The notes below the pieces were generated by a model. The model was given only the letters and a program-made list of their open reading frames with translations. It was not told where the DNA came from and made no database searches. Position numbers and translations under genes: made by a program. Shown here piece by piece: positions 46,103 through 56,876 of a stretch of DNA of 64,000 nt (position 1 is the stretch's first letter; every line of letters starts with the position of its first letter). This DNA comes from Malania oleifera (lineage: Eukaryota; Streptophyta; Magnoliopsida; Santalales; Ximeniaceae), in the NCBI RefSeq assembly GCF_029873635.1, contig NC_080427.1, positions 73,501,348 to 73,565,347 on the forward strand, given 5' to 3'.

Positions 46103-48454
46103 TGTTAGAATTGGTGTATTCCCAAGAGGGGGGGAGTGAATTGGAATTTAAAATTTATCACCTAGGTTAAACCAGATAAACAACAGTATATACACAACCT
46201 AGGGTCAGTCTATTCAATTTCCAAATGCGTAGATAAATATAAAGTGGAAATTAAGTCATACCCATCATTCACCCATAACATACATGTGCGGTAAATATAA
46301 CGTGTTGAAATGTAAATGAACACACGATATTTAATCGGGGTTGGCCAACTGTGCCTACGTCCCCGCCTCTAGCTCGCAAGCTAGAGGATTCCACTAATAA
46401 CTCACTTAAGGGTGGAGCGACACCGTTTACAATCAGGTCAAATTATCACAGGGCTGACCACAACATTAACCAGGTCAATTAGCGGGGCTGACCTCAACAT
46501 ACACGCCTTAACAGGATGACGCACCTAGCTTTCCTAACCGGGTCTAAGCCAATCCGGGACTATTCTAGGGCTAGTCTCCCTCTTCAGGCCTGTGCCTGAA
46601 AATTCAACAGTATTTAAAATACAATCAAATGGTACAATGAATAAGCTTTCGAGTAAAGAAGATGTGTACCTAGATACGCGCAATATCACATACACCAAAA
46701 TATGATATAATATGTAAGCTCAATGTGGTCTAAGATGTCAACTCTCAAATAAATTTACCATCGTTGTAATGAGTGCGTGAGAGTGCAAAAGTAAATGATC
46801 TTTGTATCACAGGATATTCAATCTAAGTGCTCAAACAAAGATATTATCCAAACTTCATATATTTCAATCAACAAGTTTTCTCAATATATATATGTATATG
46901 AAACTCTAGCAATGTATAAGTTTGGTTTGCAAAAAGATATTCAATCTTTGTATTCCGCAAAGGATATATGAGTTAACGAGTATTGCAACAAAGATTTTAT
47001 CACATAAGAAAATATCCCATCAAATATTTTCAAGATAAAAACACAGTAGATATTTGAGAATGTTTTTGCAACCAAAATACAAATACAAACTTCTTAAGAC
47101 ATTGCAATGAATATGCAATACTCAGAAGTTCTATATAAGTCTTCTTAGGGGAGACTTATTAATAATGTCTTCTAAGAATACTTAAGGTTTAGCTCTCAAA
47201 AAATAAGTCAAACAATCCAAAGATAGGAGAGCAAACCAATCAATACAAACACTCAAAAATCAACTTACAAATGATGTAGGCAATATGAGAAGGTAAGATT
47301 GAGTGTGTGGAGCTTGGAAATTAGTATTATAGGGTTTTGATATTTCAAGGAATTTTCCCTAATCAAAGTGGCCAATCACCCTTAATCTTTGCAAATGAAT
47401 ACATATATATAGGCAAGGGAGAAAATATGACCGTTGGGGACCTATTGGGTATTATTAGAAAAGTTTAATGATGTTTAAAACATTTTAACCCTGTTTAAAA
47501 AATATTAACTACGGTAAAAAATCAGGGCAACCCGAAAGGTCCGGTCGACCAGAAAGGTTTCGGTCGACCCGGACACAAATGGTTCGGTCGACCAGGGGAT
47601 TTTTTGAACTAAAGGATCGGTCAACCATATATATATGTGTCAAGGGCAGTTTTTCTAGGTTTGGTCGACCAGGGGAAAAATGAACTAAATGGTCGGTCGA
47701 CCGGGATAGGCGATTTTTCCAAACTCCAAGGTTCTGTCGATCAGGCCGTTTTAAACTGGCTGGTTCGGTAGACCAGACCGCTGTGAATTCTCCCGAGGAC
47801 CCTCCGGTCGACCAGGTAGTTGGAGTACAAAAGTGGTCGGTCGACCGGGAGGTCAAAATGTTGACTCCCAAGTGGTTCGGTCGACCGGGGTCAAATGACT
47901 GTAGGGGCTCGGTCAACCAGGGCCTTAGTCAACAGTTGACCTGGACCGGTTTCGGTCGACCAAGCCAAAATGAACTAGCTTGGTTCGTTGACCGAAAGTG
48001 CATCATGTGTGCATTTCGGTCCCATTTTGAAACAAACAAGCCCTATTCAAGTGCCTAACAATCATATATGTACATGTGTGTGTCCTAAGGTCACTTGAGT
48101 CCAATTTTGAATACACCGAAAAAGTTCGGTGTCGGTCGACAAGGGTACACCCTAAGGTCATTCTAAGGTCATTTCTTATTTACGGTTTGTTTGAGCTTAT
48201 GTATTAACAAGCAGGTGATGTGTGTGTGAACTTATTACAAACCAGATCCCTAATTACTATTACAGACCCTTTACATCAAAGAAATACAACAATTAAATTA
48301 TAACTAGGGTCTTCAAGGTCTTTATTTTCCTCCAAGGGTCTCCGAGTGCCATCATATGATACCACCAAGATAAACCTGCACATCAACTCAACAGACATTA
48401 AATACATGAGTATTTGTCATAATCAAAATAGGGATATGACCTATAAGGTCAACA
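46103..48454 (-). repeat. Element E 3' LTR
   Basis: Plus-strand ends are TGTTAGAATTGGTGTATTCC and GACCTATAAGGTCAACA. Contents in plus order are the U5 signal (46333-46367), a TATA box (near 47403, minus strand) and the GGTCGACC array (47536-47999). Confidence 0.93.
47536..47999 (-). repeat. U3 array of GGTCGACC motifs in element E 3' LTR
   Basis: At least a dozen (C/T)GGTCGACC copies and near copies appear, spaced 20-50 bp, with the same flanking words as in LTRs B and D but on the opposite strand. The matching array in the 5' LTR is at 54740-55185. Confidence 0.88.
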
Positions 48455-48468
48455 ATCTCCCCCTTTTT
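48455..48468 (-). promoter_or_regulatory. Polypurine tract of element E
   Basis: The minus strand reads AAAAAGGGGGAGAT directly adjoining the 3' LTR. Confidence 0.85.
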
Positions 48469-51400
48469 GATGATGACAAATACTTGCCTACTTCTCCCCC
48501 TTTTAGCAACAGCAAAAAGGGTGTAGATAACCATTTAAGTCTATATAGGCAAATAAGAAGAAAATATTATTTTTATACACAATAAGTTCGGAAAGTTTTT
48601 CGAAAAATTTCGGCGACATGCCATTTGAGAATGGGACTTTCCAAAACAAATCCTGTATAAAAAGGACTGTTTGAGTTTATAAACCTAACAAGTTATCCAC
48701 AACTACTCAAACAGTTCAGTATGGTCCATCAATCAAGTATAAATTTCAATATCAACATAAAGTGGACAAAGGAAGTGGCCATTACAAGTCATAATCAATA
48801 CTCATTAAGCCCAATATGATTAAGCAATAAAATGTAAAGTCCAAGGTCATCATGGAGTAGACATATGAATTATGCACACAAGCAACAATCAATATTCACA
48901 AATCTAAGGCAATAAAACATATCAACTATAAAGTTTGTTTCTTAGACTTGTAAATTTTACTTAAGAGCTCCCCCTAAATTTATGTACACTATGAAATATC
49001 TAGGAAGCATCTACTTATACTGACATTAATTATGAGAGTTCATTAAGTTTCTAATACAGTATAAGTAATGAAACAAATTGGACTCAAAAAGTTAAAGCCA
49101 ATTAATAATGTGAGCTCAATAAGCTTGGTGAGTCATAATTCTCTTCTCAAGGATGGGGCTAAAACTCCCTGATATAGTCTCAGGCATACATAAGTGCGTT
49201 TATGCTCAAGAATGAATTTCATTTAAGCACATCAATCATATGTTCATTCTTTTTTGTATTACTTAGCATGCAAGAGATTTTAGGCATTAAGTTCTTACTG
49301 ATTTATTCTAAGATTGGGACCTAAATTCCTATGTATATTTGTATGCACGCTTACTTGAGTTAAGCTCAAAGATGATATTCTCTTAAGAGCAGTTCTTATA
49401 TACTCATCCTATCAAATAACTTCAGCATGCAACAAATATTGATCATTCAACACATATACATGACATATTGCATTTCAATTTAAAAGCATGATAGTCAATT
49501 AAGACTATACTCAAAGTTATGCAATTTTGAAAAACATGTATGTATATAATAATAATGAGGCAAGAGGAAAAAAAGTTTGTTTTGAAATTTGATCTTGCCA
49601 AAAGTTCATGTAGATAAATATATATACATCCCCTTTTTAATGTTTGCATAATGGTGCTGGGGATTGCTTGCTGGAAAAATAAGATTTTAATTTAAAGCAA
49701 GCAAGCAACAAATTTTCTGGTTTGTCAATAAAGCACATACTAAAGATAACCAGAAAACCAAAACCATAATGATCCTAATAGTTCAACAATCACATGCAAG
49801 ATCATATGGCAAGTACAAACAGTTGTGGCAAAATAAACATGCTCCAGATTATGATTTTTAATAAAATATTTTCATTCAAGTGCATGTCACAATGAATTCA
49901 TTCAAGATCTAAGCTAAACATATGGGTAAGCAAAATAGGATAGTAATTTAATTCTAGAAGCTCCCCCTATCAATTTGAATGTGTGCTTAGAATATTTAAC
50001 TACTTATACTAGCCATCAATCCACATCTTTAAAATCAACTATACTAAGTATTTGTCAATTGCATTTTTTTTTACTTGATTAGTATAGTTGTCCCTATAGA
50101 CCATAGATGCATCAAAGAATATATATTAAGGCATGCAATATACTTCAAGACCCACAAACATTCCATATCAAAATATAAGTCTTTAAGTACAAGATATAAC
50201 GTTTAGGGATTTTAGAAGAGCCTCAATATTTTAATAGACGAAAATGATGCATATAAGTCATTTATGTGCTTCCTATAGGGATGGAGATGAGCTCCCCTAA
50301 GTATGTGATGATTATGCAAGGATGAAAATATGATATTTCTATTTAAGTTTTCACTCATCCTTTTAAAAACATTTTAACATTTTTATTATCATAATCATCC
50401 TTAACACAAGGTTTTGGTTTGGAAAAAATTCTGTCGAAATTTCGGCAGCATGTCGTCTGTAAATCGAACATTTCCCAAATTTTTAAGTACCAAAACCTGA
50501 TAGATTCAAGCAATCAATTCAAAATATTTTAGTTTAAGCATGTGAGAACCTATATATGCTACCAACATGCAATACACAACATACTGCATCAGCCATGCAG
50601 TTGGCGTTCCATACAAGCATGCAAGTAAATAAGTTTCTGCAACAGCCTTGTAGATGGCGTTCCATGCAATCCAGTATTATCAAACAACATATTCAATAAC
50701 AGTTCACAATAGTAGATAATCACAAATCACTATCCATCAATATATAGTATTAACAATACATACCAGTGGATAGTTATGAGTTTAGTATAATATGGTTATT
50801 TATTAATGCACAAAGACATAAATGATCACAAGAGCATTTAATATAAATGGTCATAAAAGAGAAATGCTCCCCCTGAGTTTATTCTTTTTATGCCTTTTCT
50901 TAATTTCTAATTACTTAGCCAAGTGTTTTAAATTTTTCATGATTATATGCTTGGCTTTGGATGAATTGGCTTAGAGGACGAAACAGTCACAATAGATATT
51001 TCTTTAAGTGAGCTAAGCCAATAATGCCTCTATTGATATGAATTCAATACGTGTGAGAGGCACAAGTTGAATGACTTTCAATTTAAAAGAACACATGCAT
51101 AGGTCTACTTAAATTTTATGCATTCATCTAGATTGAGACCTAGGCAATCATATTAGCCATTCAACTCATCTCTAAGTATATAAAGCTCTAAAGGATATGA
51201 CTTAATAATTTGAGAGCTTATGAAGTGAAAATAAGTAAATACTCTTGACAATCAAATTATCATTTAGTTCAGAAGAGTATTTGGAGTGAGTCGACATTTT
51301 CAAAAATGTGTTCGTGCTTAGTAATCATGTCCATGCTTGGTCAAAGAGCATATAAGATATGTGAATGTTGTGAACAATGCTCTTCGGAGAATGGAAAGTA

Positions 51401-51994
51401 TCCTATAAATATTATCACAATTTAGAATGAGGATACAAACAAAGGAAAGGATGAATCTATAGCTGATATGATCGTGTTTTGGTAAAGATTTCCTATTTAG
51501 CGATTAAACCAAAATTGAAGGATTTTCAATTTAAACTCAAAAGGACCAATCCCCTAGTAGATACCTTTAATTTGGTTGTAGCTATGAGAAGCACTTAATA
51601 TAAATTAGTCATTTATGATCAATAGTGCTTTAACCCTAAAGTGATGACTTGTTTTGCTTTAGGCTTTTCATATTCAAAAGTGAGTTTTAGGGTATAGTGA
51701 TATATGATATAAGATAGAACCCTAACACTCAATTTTGTGCAATGGACAACAGTTGCTTAACTTTGTGATTTTTATGTCAGCATGGGTTAAGCATTTAGAA
51801 TTAAGTACTAGACATAAATGCCATGTCCATTTGGAAGTGGATTAAGGGTCTTAGTATAACAAGATAGTTTAGTGAGTGTGTATACTAAGATTTTCATTTT
51901 AAGCATCAATCACTTCCCAAGCCTACAGTCATTACAACCCCCTAAACCTAAGCCTAAGATCTAAAGAAAAATTAACTAATTTGATAAATTTAAT
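48469..51994 (-). other. Element E internal non-coding region with extra polypurine-like words
   Basis: No pol homology was found. AGGGGGAG-type words on the element's sense strand recur at about 48495, 48967, 49961 and 50868, each followed by similar A/T-rich text. Two GTCG-containing patches (48600-48640 and 50440-50480) share TTTCGGC(G/A)(A/G)CATG(C/T)C. Multiple polypurine tracts are established for Sireviruses. Open frames here are short and show no family motif. Confidence 0.7.
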
Positions 51995-53247
51995 TTAAAT
52001 CCATTTTTCCTTAGGTCCAACGGGATTTGCTTTGCTGATTATCCATTTCATTTCCTTTTCTAAGCCTCTGGCACTTCGAAGTAAGCAATTAAACCATATG
52101 TGCCACATAGTTTTGCAAAATAAGCGGGTATTGAATATACGTAAAAGATTATGCTTATTTATTCTGTTTTTGCTCAATGAGGCATGAAAGTTGGATTTAA
52201 AAGATGAACCCTTCTTGAAAATGTTTTTCTTTTTAACTCTTAAGGGTTTATTGTGATTATTCTTTTCATTTTTAATTTCGAGCGAAGCTCTAGACTAATC
52301 ATCCATTTCTTCTTCTAAGCATATAATTTTCAATATTTTCTCAATCTTTTTCTTTTCAGGAATAGCATGAAAATTTTCCAACCCCTTTAATTGATTTGCT
52401 ATTCTTTTATTCTCATTCTTCAAAAATATTTTATGTTAGAAACTCCAACTAGAAACTTGTGCATTTTCAATAACGTCTCTTCTAGTCTTTCATGCGACAA
52501 CATGCTTTTGGTATTCAATTCAGCACATGATTCAACACACAGTTCAATACAAGAATTATCATATGAATCATTGCATGCATGTTTAATAGGACTATCACAA
52601 ATATTCTCAGATGATTCATCGTACGATATGCTACAATGCTTTTCACAAGAATCATCACATACATCATTAACAATATTATGAACAGATGATTCAGTATGAG
52701 ACATAACACAACATTCAGCATAAGAATCATCACACGTATCATCAACAGAATTATCATGGTATTTAATAGATGATTCAGCACATGTAGCAATATTGCCTTC
52801 AACACATGAATCCTCAAACAAGCTAGAGTGAGAATCATATACCTCATGTTCTGTTGATGCACTATCCCTATCACTTACCACTCCCTGGGCATCTGAACAT
52901 GACATCTCTGGAGTGATGGTTCCCTTTTCCTGGGTTTCTCCATATTTCTTTTCAAGCACAACCCAGATCTCCTGTGTACTACAACATGCCATAAACTCAT
53001 GAAGAATACCAGTATCTAAAGCACAATATAGCATGTCAATGGTATGTGAATTTGCATGCATCGAATTAATATCATTTTCTACAGGCATACAAATTCCATT
53101 TACAATCACCTGCCAGGCCCTCCAGTTCATTGATTTTATAAAAACGCTCATTCTAATTTTCCACATGGTGTAGTCGACACCACAGAACACAGGAGGACTG
53201 AAAGGGGACTGACCCTCACGGAATGGGGATACACCAATGTGAGCCAT
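51995..53247 (-). CDS. gag: Element E Gag-like protein, derived Sirevirus type (3' half disrupted)
   Basis: The minus-strand ATG at 53247 (MAHIGVSPFREGQSPFSPP) matches the start used in other Sirevirus gags; an upstream in-frame ATG at 53262 is also possible. It is open to 52420, about 275 codons. Residues 1-70 are DUF4219-like (DYTMWKIRMSVFIKSMNWRAW). Residues 80-110 match the start of UBN2 (IDMLYCALD, EIWVVLEKKYGE). The rest of UBN2 is replaced by an acidic Ser/Cys-rich repeat at about residues 130-250 (DDTCDDSYAECC, DVCDDSCEKHC, DNSCIELCVESC). A helix follows (HERLEETLLKMHKF). After a stop the reading continues near 52180-51998 with a knuckle whose first Cys is lost (FCKTMWHIWFNC), then GPKEKWI. 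Its role would be particle assembly and RNA packaging. Confidence 0.82.
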
Positions 53248-53288
53248 TGTGATCTTTTGCAAAAACGTTTAAGTCAAGTGCAACGAGG

Positions 53289-53299
53289 CTCTGATACCA
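53289..53299 (-). promoter_or_regulatory. Primer-binding site of element E
   Basis: Plus strand CTCTGATACCA is the complement of TGGTATCAGAG and lies two bases from the 5' LTR. Confidence 0.9.
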
Positions 53300-53301
53300 A
53301 T

Positions 53302-55651
53302 TGTTCGAATTGGTGTATTCCCAAGAGGGGGGGGTGAATTGGAATTTAAAATTTATCGCCTAGGTTAAACCAAATAAACAACAATATATACACAACCTAG
53401 GGTCAGTCTATTCAATTTCCAAATGCGTAGATAAATATAAAGTGGAAATTAAGTCATACCCATCATTCACCCATAACATACATGTGCGGTAAATATAACG
53501 TGCTGAAATGTAAATGAACACACGATATGTTATCGGGGTTGGCCAACTATGCCTACGTCCCCGCCTCTAGCTCGCAAGCTAGAGGATTCCACTAATAGCT
53601 CACTTAAGGGTGGAGCGACACCGTTTACAACTAGGTCAAATTATCACAGGGCTGACCTCAACCTTAACCAGGTCAATTAGCGGGGCTGACCTCAACCTAC
53701 ACGCCTTAACAGGACGACACATCTAGCTTTCCTAACCAAGTCTAAGCCAATTCGGGACTATTCTAGGGCTAGTCTCCCTCTTCAGGCCCGTGCTTGGAAA
53801 TACAATAGTATTTAAAATACTATTAAATGGTACAATGAATAAGCTTTCGAGTAAAGAAGATGTGTACCCAGATAGGCGAAATATCACATACACCACAATA
53901 TGATATAATATGTAAGCTCAATGTGGTCTAAGATGTCAACTCTCAAATAGATTTACCATCGTTGTAATGAGTGCGTGAGAGTGCAAACGTAAATGATCTT
54001 TGTATCACAGGATATTCAATCTAAGTGCTCAAACAAAGATATTATCCAAACTTCATATATTTCAATCAAAAAGTTTTCTCAATATATATATGTATATGAA
54101 ACTCTAGCAATGTATAAGTTTCGTTTGCAAAAAGATATTCAATCTTTGTATTCAGCAAAGGATATATGAGTTAACGAGTATTGCAACAAAGATTTTATCA
54201 CATAAGCAAATATCCCATCAAATATTTTCAAGATAAAAACACAGTAGATATTTGAGAATGTTTTTGCAACCAAAATACAAATACAAACTTCTTAAGACAT
54301 TGCAATGAATATGCAATACTCAGAAGTTCTATATAAGTCTTCTTAGGAGAGACTTATTAATAAAGTCCTCTAAGAATACTTAAGGTTTAGCTCTCAAAAA
54401 ATAAGTCAAACAATCCAAAGATAGGAGAGCAAACCAATCAATACAAACACTCAAAAATCAACTTACAAATGATGTAGGCAATATGGGAAGGTAAGATTGA
54501 GTGTGTGGAGCTTGGAAATTAGTATTATAGGGTTTTGATATTTTAAGGAATTTTCCCTAATCAAAGTGGCCAATCACCCTTAATCTTTGCAAATAAACAC
54601 ATATATAAAGGCAAGGGAGAAAATATGACCGTTGGGGACCTATTGGGTATTTTTAGAAAAGTTTAATGATGTTTAAAGCATTTTAACCCTGTTTAAAAAA
54701 TATTAACTGCGGTAAAAAATCAGGGCAACCCGAGAGGTCCGGTCGACCAGAAAGGATTCGGTCGACCAGGACACAAATGGTTCGGTCGACCAGGGGATTT
54801 TTTGAACCGAAGGATCGGTCAACCATATATATATGTTTCAAGGGCAGTTTTTCTAGGTTCGGTCGACCAGGGGAAAAATGAACTAAATGGTCGGTCGACC
54901 GAGATAGGCGATTTTTCCAAACTCCGAGGTTCGGTCGACCAGGCCGTTTTGAACTGGCTGGTTCGGTAGACCAGACCGCTGTGAATTCTACCGAGGACCC
55001 TCCGGTCGACCAGGTAGTTGGAGTACAAAAGTGGTCGGTCGACCGGGAGGTCAAAATGTTGACTCCCAAGTGGTTCGGTCGACCGGGGTCAAATGACTGT
55101 AGGGGCTCGGTCAACCAGGACCTTAGTCAACAGTTGACTAGGACCGGTTTCGGTCGACTAGGCCAAAATGAACTAGCTTGGTCGTTGACCGAAAGTGCAT
55201 CATGTGTGCATTTCGGTCCCATTTTGAAACAAACAAGCCCTATTCAAGTGCCTAACAATCATATATGTACATGTGTGTGTCCTAAGGTCACTTGAGTCCA
55301 ATTTTGAATACACCGAAAAAGTTCGGTGTCGGTCGACAAGGGTACACCCTAAGGTCATTCTAAGGTCATTTCTTATTTACGGTTTGTTTGAGCTTACGTA
55401 ATAACAAGTAGGTGATGTGTGTGTGAGCTTATTACAAACTAGACCCCTAATTACTATTACAGACCCTTTACATCAAAGAAATACAACAATTAAATTATAA
55501 CTAGGGTCTTCAAGGTCTTCATTTTCCTCCAAGGGTCTCTGAGTGCCATCATATGATACCGCCAAGATAAACCTACACATCAACTCAGCAGACATTAGAT
55601 ACATGAGTATTTGTCATAATCAAAACAGGGATATGACCTATAAGGTCAACA
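53302..55651 (-). repeat. Element E 5' LTR
   Basis: It pairs with 46103-48454 almost base for base, starting TGTTCGAATTGGTGTATTCC and ending GGTCAACA. The TATA box is near 54600 on the minus strand and the U3 array at 54740-55185. It would be the promoter of the element. Confidence 0.93.
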
Positions 55652-55656
55652 ATTCC
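55652..55656. repeat. Target-site duplication ATTCC, right of element E
   Basis: Perfect match to 46098-46102. Confidence 0.92.
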
Positions 55657-56650
55657 TTTAAAAGACATTAATTATGTGATCTACAAACAATCAAAGAAAA
55701 TAACAAGTTAATGGTGATCTCTTAAACTCTAATAAAACCTTAGCTCACTACTTTGGTCGAGCCATTGAGGCATTAGTTTGCACATTATGATAACTCGATA
55801 GCTTTACCAAGTAGATTTAGAGACTAGTAAAGCCATTGATTAGCCTAGAACTATCTCAAAGTAAATCAAATAATATTTGATTTCCCCACAGTTTTGACAT
55901 TTGCATGATGGATGATTTATTCAAATTTGTATATACTTGTCTTTTGAAATTTGTTTGATAAATAATATTATTTCAGTTTTTTAACATACTGTAGCAATGT
56001 GATGACCATTCATGTCACTCTTAATCTTTGTTTTTTTTCTAATCCTTAAATCATAATATAGTAATCCTAATAATAAAAACAACCATCATGCATAATAATT
56101 GAAATATACATACCAAGAATAATTTCTTGAATCACTTTTGTTGTTGACCACCACCAACTTCCTAGTTTCACCTTGATCTACTTTCCCATATCTAGGAACT
56201 CCTAATCTCAAAGCTCTCACAACCCACTCCTTGAAATCTTCAATGGGTTCTACAATGAAGATATGTTTTGCAAGGTCTCACATAGAGGCTACAAACAAAC
56301 TTCTTAAAAACATTTGAAAGCAGAGAATCATGCAAGTGTTTCTTTTCCTCATATAAATGCTTGTCTCAATAAATATACTCTTATTAGTGTTCTATTGGCT
56401 TCCACCGACTCTATACTGATGGGATCTATATGGCGAGTTAATTTTGATGAAAATTACAAATTAGCTTAAATTTCTCAAGAATTTGCACCATTCTACACTA
56501 CCTTTTAAATAAAAGAGACATTCCCTCAAAACCAATAAAAATTAAGTAACCTAAAACCCTCCAATGAGTACATAAAGTTTGAAGTTCCTATCTTTATTAG
56601 TTCTTAGTTTTCATTTTTATTTCTTATTTGATGCATACTAGTTAATTATG
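55657..56650. other. Spacer between element E and the Tork-like copia
   Basis: A/T-rich and mostly featureless, apart from one minus-strand exon-like block (56112-56274). The target of element E lies at its left edge. Confidence 0.45.
56112..56274 (-). other. Exon-like block of an unrecognised host gene
   Basis: Minus-strand reading gives 54 open codons beginning DLAKHIFIVEPIEDFKEWVV, then RALRLGVPRYGKVDQGETRK, then LVVVNNK. It ends at a good splice donor (TTG then GTATGT). A TGA lies just upstream in frame, and a TTTGTAG acceptor-like string lies about 11 bases further. The composition and amino-acid pattern look protein-coding, but I do not recognise the family. It could be an orphan exon left by repeat insertion or a captured fragment. 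Confidence 0.35.
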
Positions 56651-56850
56651 AGTGGGTTGTTGTAACTCTATGTCTTTGGACACAAGATAGTAAAAATCCG
56701 CCGTCGTTTGCTCCCGTGGATTTATTTATTGTCGAACAACATAATTCTTCGTGTCATTATTTTATTGATTTCATATAATCTTCATGATTGTGTATTCTTT
56801 ATATTTCACTGTTGGTTACAACATTTCGCTATGCATTCATTTGCACAACA
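56651..56850 (+). repeat. Tork/Tnt1-like copia LTR, R/U5 part only
   Basis: TGTAACTCTATGTCTTTGGA recurs at 63942, followed in both by CACAAGATAGT(A/G)AAAAT and GCTCC(C)GTGGAT-like text. It ends in CACAACA just before the primer site. The upstream 100 bp does not match the TATA-containing sequence upstream of the 63942 copy. The U3 therefore seems absent here. Confidence 0.6.
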
Positions 56851-56852
56851 AA

Positions 56853-56865
56853 TTAGTATCAGAGC
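56853..56865 (+). promoter_or_regulatory. Primer-binding site of the Tork-like copia element
   Basis: TTAGTATCAGAGC differs by one base from the Met-tRNA-complementary TGGTATCAGAGC. Confidence 0.8.
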
Positions 56866-56876
56866 AATTGGTTACA

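Larger units (their letters stand above)
46103..55651 (-). mobile_element. Element E: complete gag-only Sirevirus-type retrotransposon, 9,549 bp
   Basis: A perfect 5-bp duplication ATTCC flanks it (46098-46102 and 55652-55656). The LTRs are 46103-48454 and 53302-55651. The 4,847-bp internal region reads on the minus strand: primer site (53289-53299), gag (53247-51995), about 3.5 kb of non-coding DNA with repeated polypurine-like words, then the polypurine tract (48455-48468). No protease, integrase, RT or RNase H is present, so it depended on an autonomous partner. The LTRs look about 97% identical over the first 250 bp by eye, making it one of the younger insertions here. Confidence 0.93.

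Noticed and set aside
47509..47916. A 135-codon sense-strand frame across the U3 array of element E, with matching frames at 54683-55114 and in LTR B at 1158-1352
   Set aside because: The repeated TGGTCGACCGAAC motif has no stop in any forward frame, so long frames arise automatically. There is no start-site or domain evidence, and the resemblance follows from LTR nucleotide homology.
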